Positions 17,382 to 26,716 of a stretch of 40,460 nt of DNA are shown here, piece by piece (the first letter of the stretch is position 1; the number at the start of each line of letters is the position of its first letter). The stretch is from Candidatus Gastranaerophilales bacterium (GTDB taxonomy: Bacteria; Cyanobacteriota; Vampirovibrionia; Gastranaerophilales; Gastranaerophilaceae). The position numbers were made by a program, and so were the translations under genes. The notes beneath the pieces are model-generated. The model was not told where the DNA came from, ran no database searches, and saw only the letters and a program-made list of their open reading frames with translations. Location of the stretch: NCBI GenBank assembly GCA_944322955.1, contig CALUQQ010000022.1:1-40460 (forward strand), in the 5' to 3' direction.

Positions 17382-18689
17382 TTACAAACTATACTTATCT
17401 AAATTTTCGTTGTGTTTAATAATACTTATCAGTTCTTCTAAATCCGGTGTCATTTGAATTTTTCCTGCTAATCCGGCATATTCAAGGGCGGTATTATATT
17501 TTTTCATATTCATATAAATATATGCGAAATTGTAATATATTACAAATCTTTCATCATCGGTGTTTGCTGTGTTCAAAGCTGATTGGAGAGCTTTAAGGGC
17601 TTTTTTGTATTGTTTTATATCGGCATAGGAGCCAGCAAGATTGATGTATCCTGCTGAAATTTCCGGATTTGATTCAATATAATCTTGTGCTTCAGCTATT
17701 TTTCTTTTTGCTAAATCTTTTTTACTTCCAAGAACGACGGGCGTGTAAATTAAACTGTCTTTTTCCGGTGAATCCGTAATTGTAGGCTCAAGCATATACA
17801 ATAGTTCAAGTGTGTTGACATCGCTGCCTGATAGATAGTGGAAATCTTCCCGAAAAGGTGTGTAAATGCTGTTTTCTTTTGCCTGCCGGTACATCAGGTC
17901 GTCTGTACTGTAACTGTGCCCCATAATTCCGAGAGCATGTCCCATTTCGTGTAAAATGGTGTTGTAAACTTCTTTATCAGAAAAATATTCTCCCGCAGGA
18001 TTTTTATCATAAATTGTAATAGTCATATTTTTAAGTCTGTTACGCGTTATTAAAGGAGTGGTATATCCTACGACATATTTACATAAATTTCCGTTGCATA
18101 CGTTATCCGGAAGTTTTTCAAACAGGATAAGAATTTTTGCATCGGATTTTTGGCCTGTTGCAGCAAAGCTTACAAAATCTACAGACCTGTCCCATTGGCT
18201 GAGTGCACGGGATACTGCGGATTTATAGTAGTCAGGAAGGCTTTCAAGGCCGGCATTATCAATGTAAACTTTTAGAGGAAATGAGTTTTTATTCCATCTT
18301 ATAATATTTGTATCAAAGGGAGCTTGTTCTATGTAATTGCGACCGATGTTTTCATGAATATTTCTGCGCCATTCATTTATTTTAACTGTTGCCAGAATTT
18401 TTGCACCGTCATCTTTTGAATCGTTTGAAATGTTGTATATGGTTTTTTGAATTTTATACACCGGCTTTAATTCAGAAAGTGATTTTACAAAATAATATCT
18501 GTAATCAGTATTTGAAGGCTTTAATACAAGGGCTTTTTTTATAAATTCTGCAGCATTTTGATATTTACCTGCTCTATATAAAGACATCCCGCGCCAGAAA
18601 AATATTTTGGGAAGCATTATTACAAAAAAAGCGTAAACCGCAATAAGTGCAATAATCCATATCACAAAAAATCTAATTTTCTGGTTCAT
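17382..18689 (-). CDS. Membrane-anchored matrixin-like metalloprotease with TPR repeats
   Basis: 435 aa. An N-terminal hydrophobic anchor (about 8-27) is followed by a TPR-like pair (AGKYQNAAEFIKKALVLKP), then a zinc protease domain with H247-E-M-G-H251-A-L-G-I-M-G-H257 and the Met-turn DDLMYR (M266), the M10/metzincin pattern with all three His ligands and the catalytic Glu248. A C-terminal set of TPR repeats (residues about 325-420) has YINLAGSYADIKQYKKALKALQSAL. The catalytic domain should face the periplasm or outside. Its start overlaps the scpB end by 17 bp, making it the fourth gene of the condensin operon, an unexpected place for a protease. The pairing may simply reflect genome compaction. 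Confidence 0.87.
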   Translation of the reverse strand: MNQKIRFFVIWIIALIAVYAFFVIMLPKIFFWRGMSLYRAGKYQNAAEFIKKALVLKPSNTDYRYYFVKSLSELKPVYKIQKTIYNISNDSKDDGAKILATVKINEWRRNIHENIGRNYIEQAPFDTNIIRWNKNSFPLKVYIDNAGLESLPDYYKSAVSRALSQWDRSVDFVSFAATGQKSDAKILILFEKLPDNVCNGNLCKYVVGYTTPLITRNRLKNMTITIYDKNPAGEYFSDKEVYNTILHEMGHALGIMGHSYSTDDLMYRQAKENSIYTPFREDFHYLSGSDVNTLELLYMLEPTITDSPEKDSLIYTPVVLGSKKDLAKRKIAEAQDYIESNPEISAGYINLAGSYADIKQYKKALKALQSALNTANTDDERFVIYYNFAYIYMNMKKYNTALEYAGLAGKIQMTPDLEELISIIKHNENLDKYSL

Positions 18690-19191
18690 CCTCTATCCTT
18701 TTTTCCAAATCCAGCATTTTAGAAAGGGCTTTTGTGTCACCTTTGAGTTTGAAATATTCTGCGAATTTGGGTGTGGTTTTTAAGTTGTAGCTTCTGCCGT
18801 TTTTATCTTTTGTTCTTGAAATCAAGCCCTTTTCTAAAAGTTCCTGAACATGCTCATAAGCATTAGAACCGCGCATGTCTTTTAAAACGGTTTGTCTTAT
18901 CGGCTCTTTTAGGGCAATGACTGAAAGTGTCCTTAAAACTGCCGGCTTAAGTTCAACGGGGCAAAGTTTTTCAACTATATCCATATGTTCTTCTTTAACC
19001 TGCAGTATGTAGCCGTTTTCATCGTCAATTTCCAGCGCTCCGCCGCGTGAGGAGTAATCCATAATTAAATCAAGCAGCGCTTCTTCAACAGCTTCGGTAT
19101 CAGTTTCAAGAATTTCCGCGATTTCTTTCGCGGTTAAAGCTTTAGCTGTCGTGAATAAAACAGCTTCAATCCGTGATTTCAACTGTTCCAT
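18673..19191 (-). CDS. scpB: Segregation and condensation protein B
   Basis: Winged-helix subunit that dimerises and binds ScpA in the bacterial SMC complex. The 172-aa length is usual. Typical features: IEAVLFTTAKALTAKEIAEIL at the N-terminus, a central LRTLSVIALKEPIRQTVLKDMRG (family AxxQPxTxxEI-like helix) and LISRTKDKNGRSYNLKTTPKFAEYF at the end (usual GRPxxYxTTxxFLxxF). It begins 26 bp inside scpA and ends 17 bp inside the protease gene. Translational coupling would keep ScpA and ScpB stoichiometric. Confidence 0.92.
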   Translation of the reverse strand: MEQLKSRIEAVLFTTAKALTAKEIAEILETDTEAVEEALLDLIMDYSSRGGALEIDDENGYILQVKEEHMDIVEKLCPVELKPAVLRTLSVIALKEPIRQTVLKDMRGSNAYEHVQELLEKGLISRTKDKNGRSYNLKTTPKFAEYFKLKGDTKALSKMLDLEKRIEDEPEN

Positions 19192-20020
19192 TCTCAGCTC
19201 CTTCTTCGGCTATTTTTTGTGTTTCTTTTACAACGTATAAATCGGAATAAAATTCGTCCTGTTTTAAATCGTAATCAGTTTCTGCAGTTAAAAATAAAAG
19301 TGCTATATATGCGCTTATTTTATCCATGCCGAGCAGTGTTAATTCTTTTAATTCAATTTTTTCTTCGTGTTCAAAGATTTGAGATAAATTCTCTTTTAAC
19401 TTCAAAACGCAATCTTCAATATATTCTTCGTGTGCCAGATTTATAATGTCATCCGGCGTAAACCTTGAATAAGACTGAACACGGCGTTTTGCCCTTTCAT
19501 GCGCCTGTTGGAGCGACTGTTTTTTTTCTAATTTTTCATAAAATTGCAATTGTCGGATTAAATCCCGCAGGGTTACAACGCGGTTTCTGTTAAGCCTTAC
19601 GCTTGTACGTCTTTGCAGAACATCATCAATTGAGACAACATTGCTTGTAGGTATAAATTCTTCATCTTCTGGATATTCCACTATAAATCCGTCATCATCG
19701 TATTCAAGCCCTTGAGTGTAATCTGGTTCGCCGATTTGTAAAATTTCTTCATTTCCTTCCAGAACATTTGATTTTAATTTAAGTAGAACAGCTGCAAAAA
19801 GGAAAGTTCTGCCAGTTAAACGCAGATTTTGGGATTTCATCTCGCAGATATGCGCCAGATATTTATCAGTAACATCAATAATATCAACATTCCAAGGGTC
19901 AATCTTGCCGGCTTTTGCCATTGAAACAAGAATACCAATGCCTTCATCTTCGTTAGACTGCACTAATTCAGGGAGGGTTGTACTGTTTATATCGTAATGT
20001 ATTGCTGCCTCGTTATTCAT
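19166..20020 (-). CDS. scpA: Segregation and condensation protein A (kleisin)
   Basis: Kleisin bridging the SMC head and neck. The 284-aa length is near family average. Features: IGILVSMAKAGKIDPWNVDIIDVTDKYL (family core IxxLLxLIKKxKxDIxxIxIxxITxQYL), LTGRTFLFAAVLLKLKSNVL, an acidic middle segment (about 95-130) and a winged-helix C-terminus (ISAYIALLFLTAETDYDLKQDEFYSDLYV). It starts 8 bp before the smc stop and overlaps scpB by 26 bp, so smc-scpA-scpB are read as one coupled unit. That gathered arrangement is less common than scpAB with smc elsewhere. Confidence 0.92.
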   Translation of the reverse strand: MNNEAAIHYDINSTTLPELVQSNEDEGIGILVSMAKAGKIDPWNVDIIDVTDKYLAHICEMKSQNLRLTGRTFLFAAVLLKLKSNVLEGNEEILQIGEPDYTQGLEYDDDGFIVEYPEDEEFIPTSNVVSIDDVLQRRTSVRLNRNRVVTLRDLIRQLQFYEKLEKKQSLQQAHERAKRRVQSYSRFTPDDIINLAHEEYIEDCVLKLKENLSQIFEHEEKIELKELTLLGMDKISAYIALLFLTAETDYDLKQDEFYSDLYVVKETQKIAEEGAENGTVEITD

Positions 20021-23000
20021 CTTCTCTTAATTTAATCCCTGTAACTCTTGTGATGCCTTTTTCTTTTTGTGTAACACCAATTGTCCTATTAGCTGATTCT
20101 ATCATAGGTTTTCTGTGACTAACTACTATAAATTGCGTATCTTTTGACTGGTTCTGCACCATATGGGCGATGCGTTCAACATTCATTGTGTCAAGGCTTG
20201 CATCTACCTCGTCAAATGCGTAGAAAGGCGCAGGCATATAGCGTTGAATCGCAAATACAAATGCTAAAGCTGTTAAGGATTTTTCGCCGCCGGACATACT
20301 TTCAAGCCTTTGAAGCTTTTTATCTCTCGGCTGGGCTTCAATTGTAAGCCCGCCGGATAAGGGATCGTCCGGGTTCTCAAGCTTTAATTCGCCTTCGCCC
20401 TCTGATAATTGGTGGAAAACATCCTTAAAATTCTCATTTATGTTATTATAAGTTTTCATAAAGGTTTCTTTTTTAAGTTGTTCATAACCATGCATTCTGT
20501 CTAAGATTTCTTTTCTTTCTTTCGAGAGGGTTTCAATCTGGAGTTTTAATTCTTCCTGACGCGCAAGAACTTCTTCATACGCGGCAAGCGCGCGCATGTT
20601 AACATCACCTAATTCTTCCATTCTACGCTCCAGCCGCTGAATTTTTGATGTGATTTCGTCTATTGAAATGTTAACCGGTTCAAGCTTACTAATTTCAACG
20701 CCGGAATTTTCCAGTATTTCACGCGCTTGATCCATTTGCGGTTCAAGCTCTCTTCTGCGGGCTTTGAAAGATTCAATCTGTTCTGCAATACGCTCAATGT
20801 CGGTTGTTTTAATGTGTTTTTGTTTCTCCAGTTCGATTAAATCATTGTTAATCTCATCCCGCTCTTTAAGCAATTTACCAAGTTTTTCCTCAATTGCATC
20901 AATTTGTTCTTTCAAGCCTTCTATTTTTTGGTTTAAAACTTCAATATCCGCTTTGTATTTTTGTTTGTCTTCTTCAAGTTTCAGGTTGTTTTTTTTGATT
21001 GACTCAATTTCCTCGTTTTTGGTTTCAATCAAATTGACGTGGAATGTAATCTGGCGGTTAAGCTCATTCACATCATTATTGGCGTTCATAAGGTTTGTCT
21101 GCAGACGTTTTATATCAAATTCAACGCCTTCGGTTTTTTCTTTGAGTTCCTTTAAGTCCTTATCATTAATAAGTTTCTCAACCTCTTCAATTTGGGATTG
21201 AATAGATGAGATTTTTTCTAAGATTTGAACATGATTTTCTTCCATTTTATCAAGTTTTTTGCTCAAATCTTCAATTTTGGGAGCGGTAATTTTAATGAAT
21301 TCCGCTTTTTCTGACAAAATTGTTTCGCTTTGGTCGTAATTTTTATTCATACTGTCAAGTTCAATTTTTGACTTGCTATATTCACTCATTGAGTCGGAAT
21401 AATTTGTTCGGACAGTATCAAGTTTTTGTTCAAGTTCAGTTTTTTTCTTTTCAAGTGCGGACAATTTATCTTCCATATCTTTAAGCCTGATTTTAAAAGT
21501 TTCAAGCTCTGCGTCGTCATTCTGGCTGAAGCTTAAACCCGTACGTCTGACGGAACCGCCTGTGATTGAACCTGATTTTTCAAAAAGTTCGCCCTGTAAA
21601 GTTACCATACGGTATCTTCCGATAAGCTTTTTGGCGCATTCCATATCTTCAACAACAAGTGTGTCGCCAACTGCATAGAAAAACGCGTTAAGGTATTTAT
21701 CGTCAAAATCGACAAGATTTATTGCAAAATCAATTACACCCTTGTCTTTTGGCAATTGAAGTTTTGAGGGAGCACGCTGAACTTTATTCAGCGGAATAAA
21801 TGTCGCACGGCCGGCGTTTGATGACTTTAAAAGCTCAATTGCAACTGATGCCACATGTTCATCATCAACGACCAGATGTGCCATTCTGCCTCCAAAGGCT
21901 ACTTCCATTGCAGTTGAATATTCTTTATCTACCGTGCCGAGTTTTACAAGCGGCGCGTGAACACCTTTGAGGTTTGCGCCCATTATGGTGTCTATTGCTC
22001 GGCCGAAATTCGCATCTTCAAATGCCTGTTTTTTAGCTTCCATTGAGGAAATTTTTCTGTATGCCATCTGGATATTGTAATTCAGATCGTTGATTTCATT
22101 TTTAGTTGTATCAAGATCATGCAGTGTGTTTTGCTGGATAATTTTAAAATCATGTAATTCTTTTTCAAGCTGGTCAACAAGCTCTTTTTTTAAGGACTGG
22201 TTTTCGCTGAAATTCCGCTTCATTTCTTCAAGTTCCGAAAGCTTTGCCTTAGCTTCATCCAGTTCCTTTTGAAGATTTTTAAGCTCATTTTCAAGCGGCA
22301 GACGTTCTTTGATTAAGTTGTTTTCTCTGTCTTGAAGATTCTCAAGCTCTTTTCTTAACGTATTTCTGCGTTCGATATGCTGGTCTGCAGTCGCGTTTAA
22401 ACCGGTCATATCTTCAAGAATTTTCTTTAATTCTTCGTTTTTGTCTGCAATATTTTTTTCAATAAGTTTAATTTCATCGTTTTTTAGGTTAATTTTTAAC
22501 TTAAAATCTTCAATTTTGTGATTAAAAGTTTCTATGCCGTTTTTGGCGTTTTCAATTGAACGGAGCCCGTCGTGAATTTGTTTGTCAGCGTAAATTGTTG
22601 CATTATTTTTTCGGTCAATTTCGCCCTTTAATTCTTCTTCTTGTTTTTTTAGATTAATCTGCTGCTGTTCGCCTTCTTCTTTTAATTTGTCTGAAATTTC
22701 TTGATACTTTTGTTTAATCAGGCCCAAGCGTTCGTCCAAATCCTTGCTTTTAACTTCTTCTTCTTTTTTCTTTTTAGTAAATTCAAGGATATTTTCGTGT
22801 GCCTGTTCAAGATTTCTTTTTATGTCAAAAAAGCGGACAGTGTTTATCTGACCTTCAAGAGATGTTTTTTCTTCTCGAAGTTTCTGGTATTTAAGAGCCA
22901 CTTCGCGTTCTTCTTTTAGCTGCTCAAGGCGGGCATCAACTTCATTCAAGATAACGCTTGAACGTTCAACCCGCTGTTCAACTGTCGTTAATTCATTTGT

Positions 23001-23513
23001 AGCCTGCTCTATTCGTCTGTCAAAATCCGCAATGCCGGCAATTTCATCAATAATTTTACGGCGCTGTTTCGGAGAACAATTTGTAATCCCCATGACGTCA
23101 CCCTGCATCATGACATTATAGCTATTGGGGGTTACGTTGTATTTTTCAAGCACGGCATGGATATTTGAAAGCGTTGTAACACTGTCATTCAGGTAATAAG
23201 TACTTGCATAGCCTTGTGTGGATTTTCTTATACGTCTTGCAATACTTAAATCGCGTCCGCCTTCCATATCACCGAAAGTTACTTTTACCAGTGCATCGTT
23301 ACGTTTTGTGTAGGTGGAAATAAAGTGTGACAAATTCTCAGCACGAAGCTCACCGGCGTTCGCTAAGCCGAGTGCGAATAATATACTGTCAATTATGTTG
23401 CTTTTTCCCGAACCGTTCGGTCCTGATATTGTCGTAAAACCTTTTAACAACGGTATTTCGGATTTGTTGGCAAATGATTTGAAATTATCAATTTCAAGCT
23501 GTTTTATGTACAT
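20013..23513 (-). CDS. smc: Chromosome segregation protein SMC
   Basis: ATPase that compacts and segregates chromosomes; 1166 aa, full length. N-terminal head: DNFKSFANK and Walker A GPNGSGKSN at residues 31-39. Long coiled coils occupy about 165-500 and 670-1000. The hinge lies between (about 510-650), with GANLKGVHAPLVKLGTVD and SNAGRATFIPL. C-terminal head: ABC signature SMSGGEKSLTALAF and Walker B FYAFDEVDASLD, followed by the His-loop VVSHRKPMIESA. The ATG at 23513 has a TAGGAA site upstream. A TTGACA is present about 57-62 bp upstream, with only a modest -10 (TTCAAT). It leads the operon with scpA, scpB and a metalloprotease gene. Confidence 0.97.
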   Translation of the reverse strand: MYIKQLEIDNFKSFANKSEIPLLKGFTTISGPNGSGKSNIIDSILFALGLANAGELRAENLSHFISTYTKRNDALVKVTFGDMEGGRDLSIARRIRKSTQGYASTYYLNDSVTTLSNIHAVLEKYNVTPNSYNVMMQGDVMGITNCSPKQRRKIIDEIAGIADFDRRIEQATNELTTVEQRVERSSVILNEVDARLEQLKEEREVALKYQKLREEKTSLEGQINTVRFFDIKRNLEQAHENILEFTKKKKEEEVKSKDLDERLGLIKQKYQEISDKLKEEGEQQQINLKKQEEELKGEIDRKNNATIYADKQIHDGLRSIENAKNGIETFNHKIEDFKLKINLKNDEIKLIEKNIADKNEELKKILEDMTGLNATADQHIERRNTLRKELENLQDRENNLIKERLPLENELKNLQKELDEAKAKLSELEEMKRNFSENQSLKKELVDQLEKELHDFKIIQQNTLHDLDTTKNEINDLNYNIQMAYRKISSMEAKKQAFEDANFGRAIDTIMGANLKGVHAPLVKLGTVDKEYSTAMEVAFGGRMAHLVVDDEHVASVAIELLKSSNAGRATFIPLNKVQRAPSKLQLPKDKGVIDFAINLVDFDDKYLNAFFYAVGDTLVVEDMECAKKLIGRYRMVTLQGELFEKSGSITGGSVRRTGLSFSQNDDAELETFKIRLKDMEDKLSALEKKKTELEQKLDTVRTNYSDSMSEYSKSKIELDSMNKNYDQSETILSEKAEFIKITAPKIEDLSKKLDKMEENHVQILEKISSIQSQIEEVEKLINDKDLKELKEKTEGVEFDIKRLQTNLMNANNDVNELNRQITFHVNLIETKNEEIESIKKNNLKLEEDKQKYKADIEVLNQKIEGLKEQIDAIEEKLGKLLKERDEINNDLIELEKQKHIKTTDIERIAEQIESFKARRRELEPQMDQAREILENSGVEISKLEPVNISIDEITSKIQRLERRMEELGDVNMRALAAYEEVLARQEELKLQIETLSKERKEILDRMHGYEQLKKETFMKTYNNINENFKDVFHQLSEGEGELKLENPDDPLSGGLTIEAQPRDKKLQRLESMSGGEKSLTALAFVFAIQRYMPAPFYAFDEVDASLDTMNVERIAHMVQNQSKDTQFIVVSHRKPMIESANRTIGVTQKEKGITRVTGIKLREDE

Positions 23514-23601
23514 AAATTTATAAAATTCCTACCAAGTCTTATTTTAATTGAACTATAACTTTTTCAATATGTCAAAATATTAAATAAATCTTTACGTTTA
23601 T

Positions 23602-23630
23602 TTGCCCTGCCAATAAAAAAATGGTATTAT
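23602..23630 (+). promoter_or_regulatory. Predicted leaderless promoter of the toroid-protein gene
   Basis: TTGCCC (23602-23607), a 17-nt spacer ending TGG (an extended -10), TATTAT (23625-23630), then 6 nt (AACCTT) to the ATG at 23637. This predicts transcription starting at the ATG itself. It lies in the 123-bp gap between divergent smc and this gene. Confidence 0.55.
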
Positions 23631-23636
23631 AACCTT

Positions 23637-25511
23637 ATGGAAAACGGCATAACAGATTTTAGAGAGCTTAACGACAGAGAAAGAGAGTATTTTAAGCAGG
23701 ATTTTGGAGAAATTGCCAAACTTTTATCCGTAATCCGTAATTCACTCATTACCGGCAATCCTGTAGATTTGAAGGGGTTGGAACTTTCAAATTTTATTAA
23801 ATACAATCCCTCCGAAACGCTTACTTATATCACACTTTTTCAATCAGGGCAAAAATTTATACGCTATGGCAGTAAGCGCAATAATTTTGCAGCAACTCTT
23901 AATCGCGATATTGAAATGTTGAGAAAAAATAAAAAATTTACTCAATTTGATGTATCAGATGAAAACAATTGCCGTATCATGCTTGAATATATGACTGACA
24001 GGCGTAAAGTTGACAGGAATAAATTAAATCAAATTTATTTTAATGACGACAGGTTTGAAATCGGTATTAACGGACTTGAACTTAAAATGGGTGAAAAATC
24101 TTATTATTATATGCCGACTGATGCTGTTACGCTCAGCCACATAGGGATGAATCAGGTTTTTCAAACTCTTGCAAAAAGATCTCCTATAGGCAAAATTACC
24201 GACAAAATTTCGGAAAGGCTTGAACTTTTAAAATCGGATAAAAATGCAGAATTCTATTTGTTTAAAAGCCGTGCGTTTGTATCTTATAAAAACACCTGCA
24301 TTCCGCTTTATCGCGGTAATGTTTTGTATGATGAATTCGATGTGGATATTTTATATGATCAGCTGGTATCGTCTGTTAACTGGCTTATTAAAAATATGTA
24401 TGATGACGGCAGATTTTTGTATTACTATGATTGCTGCGACGATACGAGAAAAGATCATGAACACCCGTCACGCAAAGACGATAATCTTTATTATAATGAC
24501 CTTAGGCACTGCGGCGGTATAATTTCACTTGTCAGAATGTATCAGCTGACATCTGATAAAAAATATTCTGCCGCTGCTAAAAAAGCTCTTGACTGGAGTG
24601 TTTCAATTTCCCGTGAACATGATACCAAATGGGGCAAAGGATATTATGCATTTTGTAATGAAAAAGCAAAGCTCGGCGGAACGGGTGTTCTGCTTGTTGC
24701 AATGATGCAATATCGAATTTCAACGGGCGATCCCTCTTATGATGGATATATAAAAGGTTATGCCCGTCATCTTTTAAGCAGAATATGCCCGAGCGGTGAA
24801 TTTATGGGATATTATATTCATCCTAACTATCATGACGGTGAACCTTTGATTGTAATGACTGATTCAGAACGTAAAGAAACTTTTTCATTCTATTATCCCG
24901 GCGAAGCTCTCTTGGGACTTGCTCTTTTTGCTAATAATTTCCCGGATGAAATCTTAGCCGCTGAAGTTAAAAAAATGTCTGAAAAAGCTCTTGATTGGAT
25001 TATTGACGAACGCCCGAAAATTTATTCTGAATTATTTACAAAGCTTCCGTCTGACGCGTGGCTTATGCAGGCAATTGAAGAATGGACCAAAAATGAAGCA
25101 TTCCAAAAAGAAAATTATTTAAAATTTGTTTTTGATGATGCGCGTACTATGATTAACAAATGCTATAAACGTGATGATTCACCATATATTGATTATGAGG
25201 GCGGTTATTATTATGATTTGGGCGACCATTTTTATCCTGACGGTGCTCGTTCAGAAGGTCTTGTGGCAGCTTATTATCTTGCGGCAAGGCTTGGATGGGA
25301 TATCTTGGCGCAAAAAATTCTTGCCGCCTGTAAATTGACGGCTAAGTGCCAGTTTTTACTTTTTAATAATGAAATTAATTCTTATTCCCATAAAAATCCT
25401 GAAAAATCTGTCGGTGCAATTAGATTTAAAGCAACCCGCCAATGGGTTAGAGTTGATTCCATTCAGCATGTTTCGTGCTTTTTTGCAAGACTTTATGCGG
25501 CTTTAAAATAA
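23637..25511 (+). CDS. Alpha/alpha-toroid (six-hairpin) protein, possibly with an AMMECR1-like N-terminal domain
   Basis: 624 aa, cytosolic by appearance (no signal peptide). Residues about 260-620 look like a six-hairpin toroid, as in glycosidases, epimerases and prenyltransferases: repeated helical pairs with GGIISLVRMYQ, YSAAAKKALDWS, GGTGVLLVAMMQY, YPGEALLGLALF and EGLVAAYYLAARLG. Acidic and aromatic residues (YYYDCCDD, YYDLGDHFYPDGARSEG) could line an active cavity. Residues about 40-200 carry a segment FEIGINGLELKMGEKSYYYMP that resembles the C-terminal strand-loop-strand of AMMECR1 domains; this is a weak, shape-level match. Substrate unknown. Alternative: a divergent N-acylglucosamine epimerase-like fold alone. 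The predicted promoter gives a leaderless mRNA. Confidence 0.72.
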   Translation: MENGITDFRELNDREREYFKQDFGEIAKLLSVIRNSLITGNPVDLKGLELSNFIKYNPSETLTYITLFQSGQKFIRYGSKRNNFAATLNRDIEMLRKNKKFTQFDVSDENNCRIMLEYMTDRRKVDRNKLNQIYFNDDRFEIGINGLELKMGEKSYYYMPTDAVTLSHIGMNQVFQTLAKRSPIGKITDKISERLELLKSDKNAEFYLFKSRAFVSYKNTCIPLYRGNVLYDEFDVDILYDQLVSSVNWLIKNMYDDGRFLYYYDCCDDTRKDHEHPSRKDDNLYYNDLRHCGGIISLVRMYQLTSDKKYSAAAKKALDWSVSISREHDTKWGKGYYAFCNEKAKLGGTGVLLVAMMQYRISTGDPSYDGYIKGYARHLLSRICPSGEFMGYYIHPNYHDGEPLIVMTDSERKETFSFYYPGEALLGLALFANNFPDEILAAEVKKMSEKALDWIIDERPKIYSELFTKLPSDAWLMQAIEEWTKNEAFQKENYLKFVFDDARTMINKCYKRDDSPYIDYEGGYYYDLGDHFYPDGARSEGLVAAYYLAARLGWDILAQKILAACKLTAKCQFLLFNNEINSYSHKNPEKSVGAIRFKATRQWVRVDSIQHVSCFFARLYAALK

Positions 25512-25525
25512 CCTTATTAATTCAG

Positions 25526-25556
25526 CAAAAAAAAAACGGCCTTTTATAAGACCGTC
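25526..25556 (-). terminator. Intrinsic terminator of the MGMAASQAR-family gene
   Basis: On the minus strand a hairpin of ACGGTCTT, a TATA-type loop and AAGGCCGT (one G-U pair) is followed directly by ten T residues. It lies about 108 bp beyond the stop at 25664 and 15 bp after the convergent toroid gene. Confidence 0.8.
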
Positions 25557-25663
25557 GGAAAAAAGGGGAAATGTAGTGGTCTGACATAGCAGGCCAACAA
25601 AACTTTTGTGTAAAATCCGTCGAATTAAATCTAAATAAAGTACGCTTAAATCGGGTCGAAAGA

Positions 25664-26716
25664 TTAACCGAAAGTTTTGAATGTAGATTCGGTGTTCTTT
25701 TCGATGACTTTTTGTACAGCATCCATTTCGTTTGAAATGGCATCCTGTTCGGTATCAAGCTGTTTCAAGCGTAATTCAAGATTTTTATCCTGTGCCTGAA
25801 TAATCTCAATTTTGGCATTGATTTCTTGAATTGATTGATCATACTGATACTTGTCATATTCGTACTGGTTCATAGCATCATCGTATGCATCTTGGTCGGT
25901 CAATGTATTTGTTGTTAATGCGTATGTGACTTCATTAATAACATCGCCGTCATCATTTTTGTCATACATTGTGATGTTTATATATCTGCCTGTAGTATCT
26001 TTTTCCAATCTTGCTGTAACGCCTTTGACTTCTTCGGTTTCTTGTGCAGAACCCATAGTATATGCGTTAATGTTGGATTGTGATGTTCCGTCTTCTGAAT
26101 AGGTTGCGTTGTCAACTTGACTTTTTCTGTAGAAGATGGGTGACCAGGTATTTGTAGATGTGTTTTGTACATATCTTACGTACCAATCTTCATCATTTCC
26201 TCCGCAGTATTTTTTGTTTAATAAATCTTTATACTGTTCTTCTTCTTGTAGTAATTGTTTTCTTTGTGTTGGCGATAATGAAAGTAAATATTCATCATTG
26301 CCTTCGTAATTGCCGTCGTCAGGGTCAATGCCAGAATTGAGTGCCCTTAATTCTGTGGAACCGACATAGAAGTTGTTGGCTGCGTCTTTAGTCACAATAG
26401 CGGTACCTGCAGCAACAGGTGTAAAGTCATTTGTCCAGGAAGAAACGTAGCTTATTAAATATTCACCATTCGGCTGAGCAATCAATGAAGTGATAGAGTT
26501 TGAAAGATTGCCGTCTTCGAATGTGTAAACGGTTTTTGTATAATCCGCAACTGAAGGCGGTGTCGGAACCGTCATACCAAGCAGCTGGTTATAGTAGTTA
26601 GCTGATTGGTTGGACAACGTTGTTCTTTGCTGGTTGATCTGTTGACCTTCATATTCTACGTTTGTCTTTCTTGCTGTCAGACCTAAAAATCTTGCCTGTG
26701 ATGCCGCCATACCCAT
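25664..26716 (-). CDS. Uncharacterised coiled-coil protein of the MGMAASQARFLGLTARK family
   Basis: 350 aa. The N-terminus (MGMAASQARFLGLTARKTNVEYEGQ, then QQRTTLSNQSANYYNQLL) is a long amphipathic helix. The C-terminal about 70 residues form a coiled coil (INAKIEIIQAQDKNLELRLKQLDTEQDAI then EMDAVQKVIEKNTESTFKTFG). The middle 220 residues are acidic, Asn/Thr/Tyr-rich and probably beta-structured, with no Cys-rich motif. Helix ends flanking a variable centre recall flagellin and hook-associated proteins, and there is no Sec signal. I recall this N- and C-terminal signature as a recurring family in gut Melainabacteria and some other phyla, without an assigned function. GAAAGGAAA precedes the ATG; a strong terminator follows. 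It is monocistronic. Confidence 0.8.
   Translation of the reverse strand: MGMAASQARFLGLTARKTNVEYEGQQINQQRTTLSNQSANYYNQLLGMTVPTPPSVADYTKTVYTFEDGNLSNSITSLIAQPNGEYLISYVSSWTNDFTPVAAGTAIVTKDAANNFYVGSTELRALNSGIDPDDGNYEGNDEYLLSLSPTQRKQLLQEEEQYKDLLNKKYCGGNDEDWYVRYVQNTSTNTWSPIFYRKSQVDNATYSEDGTSQSNINAYTMGSAQETEEVKGVTARLEKDTTGRYINITMYDKNDDGDVINEVTYALTTNTLTDQDAYDDAMNQYEYDKYQYDQSIQEINAKIEIIQAQDKNLELRLKQLDTEQDAISNEMDAVQKVIEKNTESTFKTFG

Noticed and set aside
20764-21201. 145-aa plus-strand Ser-rich frame
   Set aside because: Antisense shadow of the smc coiled coil; Ser/Leu-rich reading of Glu/Lys codons, with no ribosome site.
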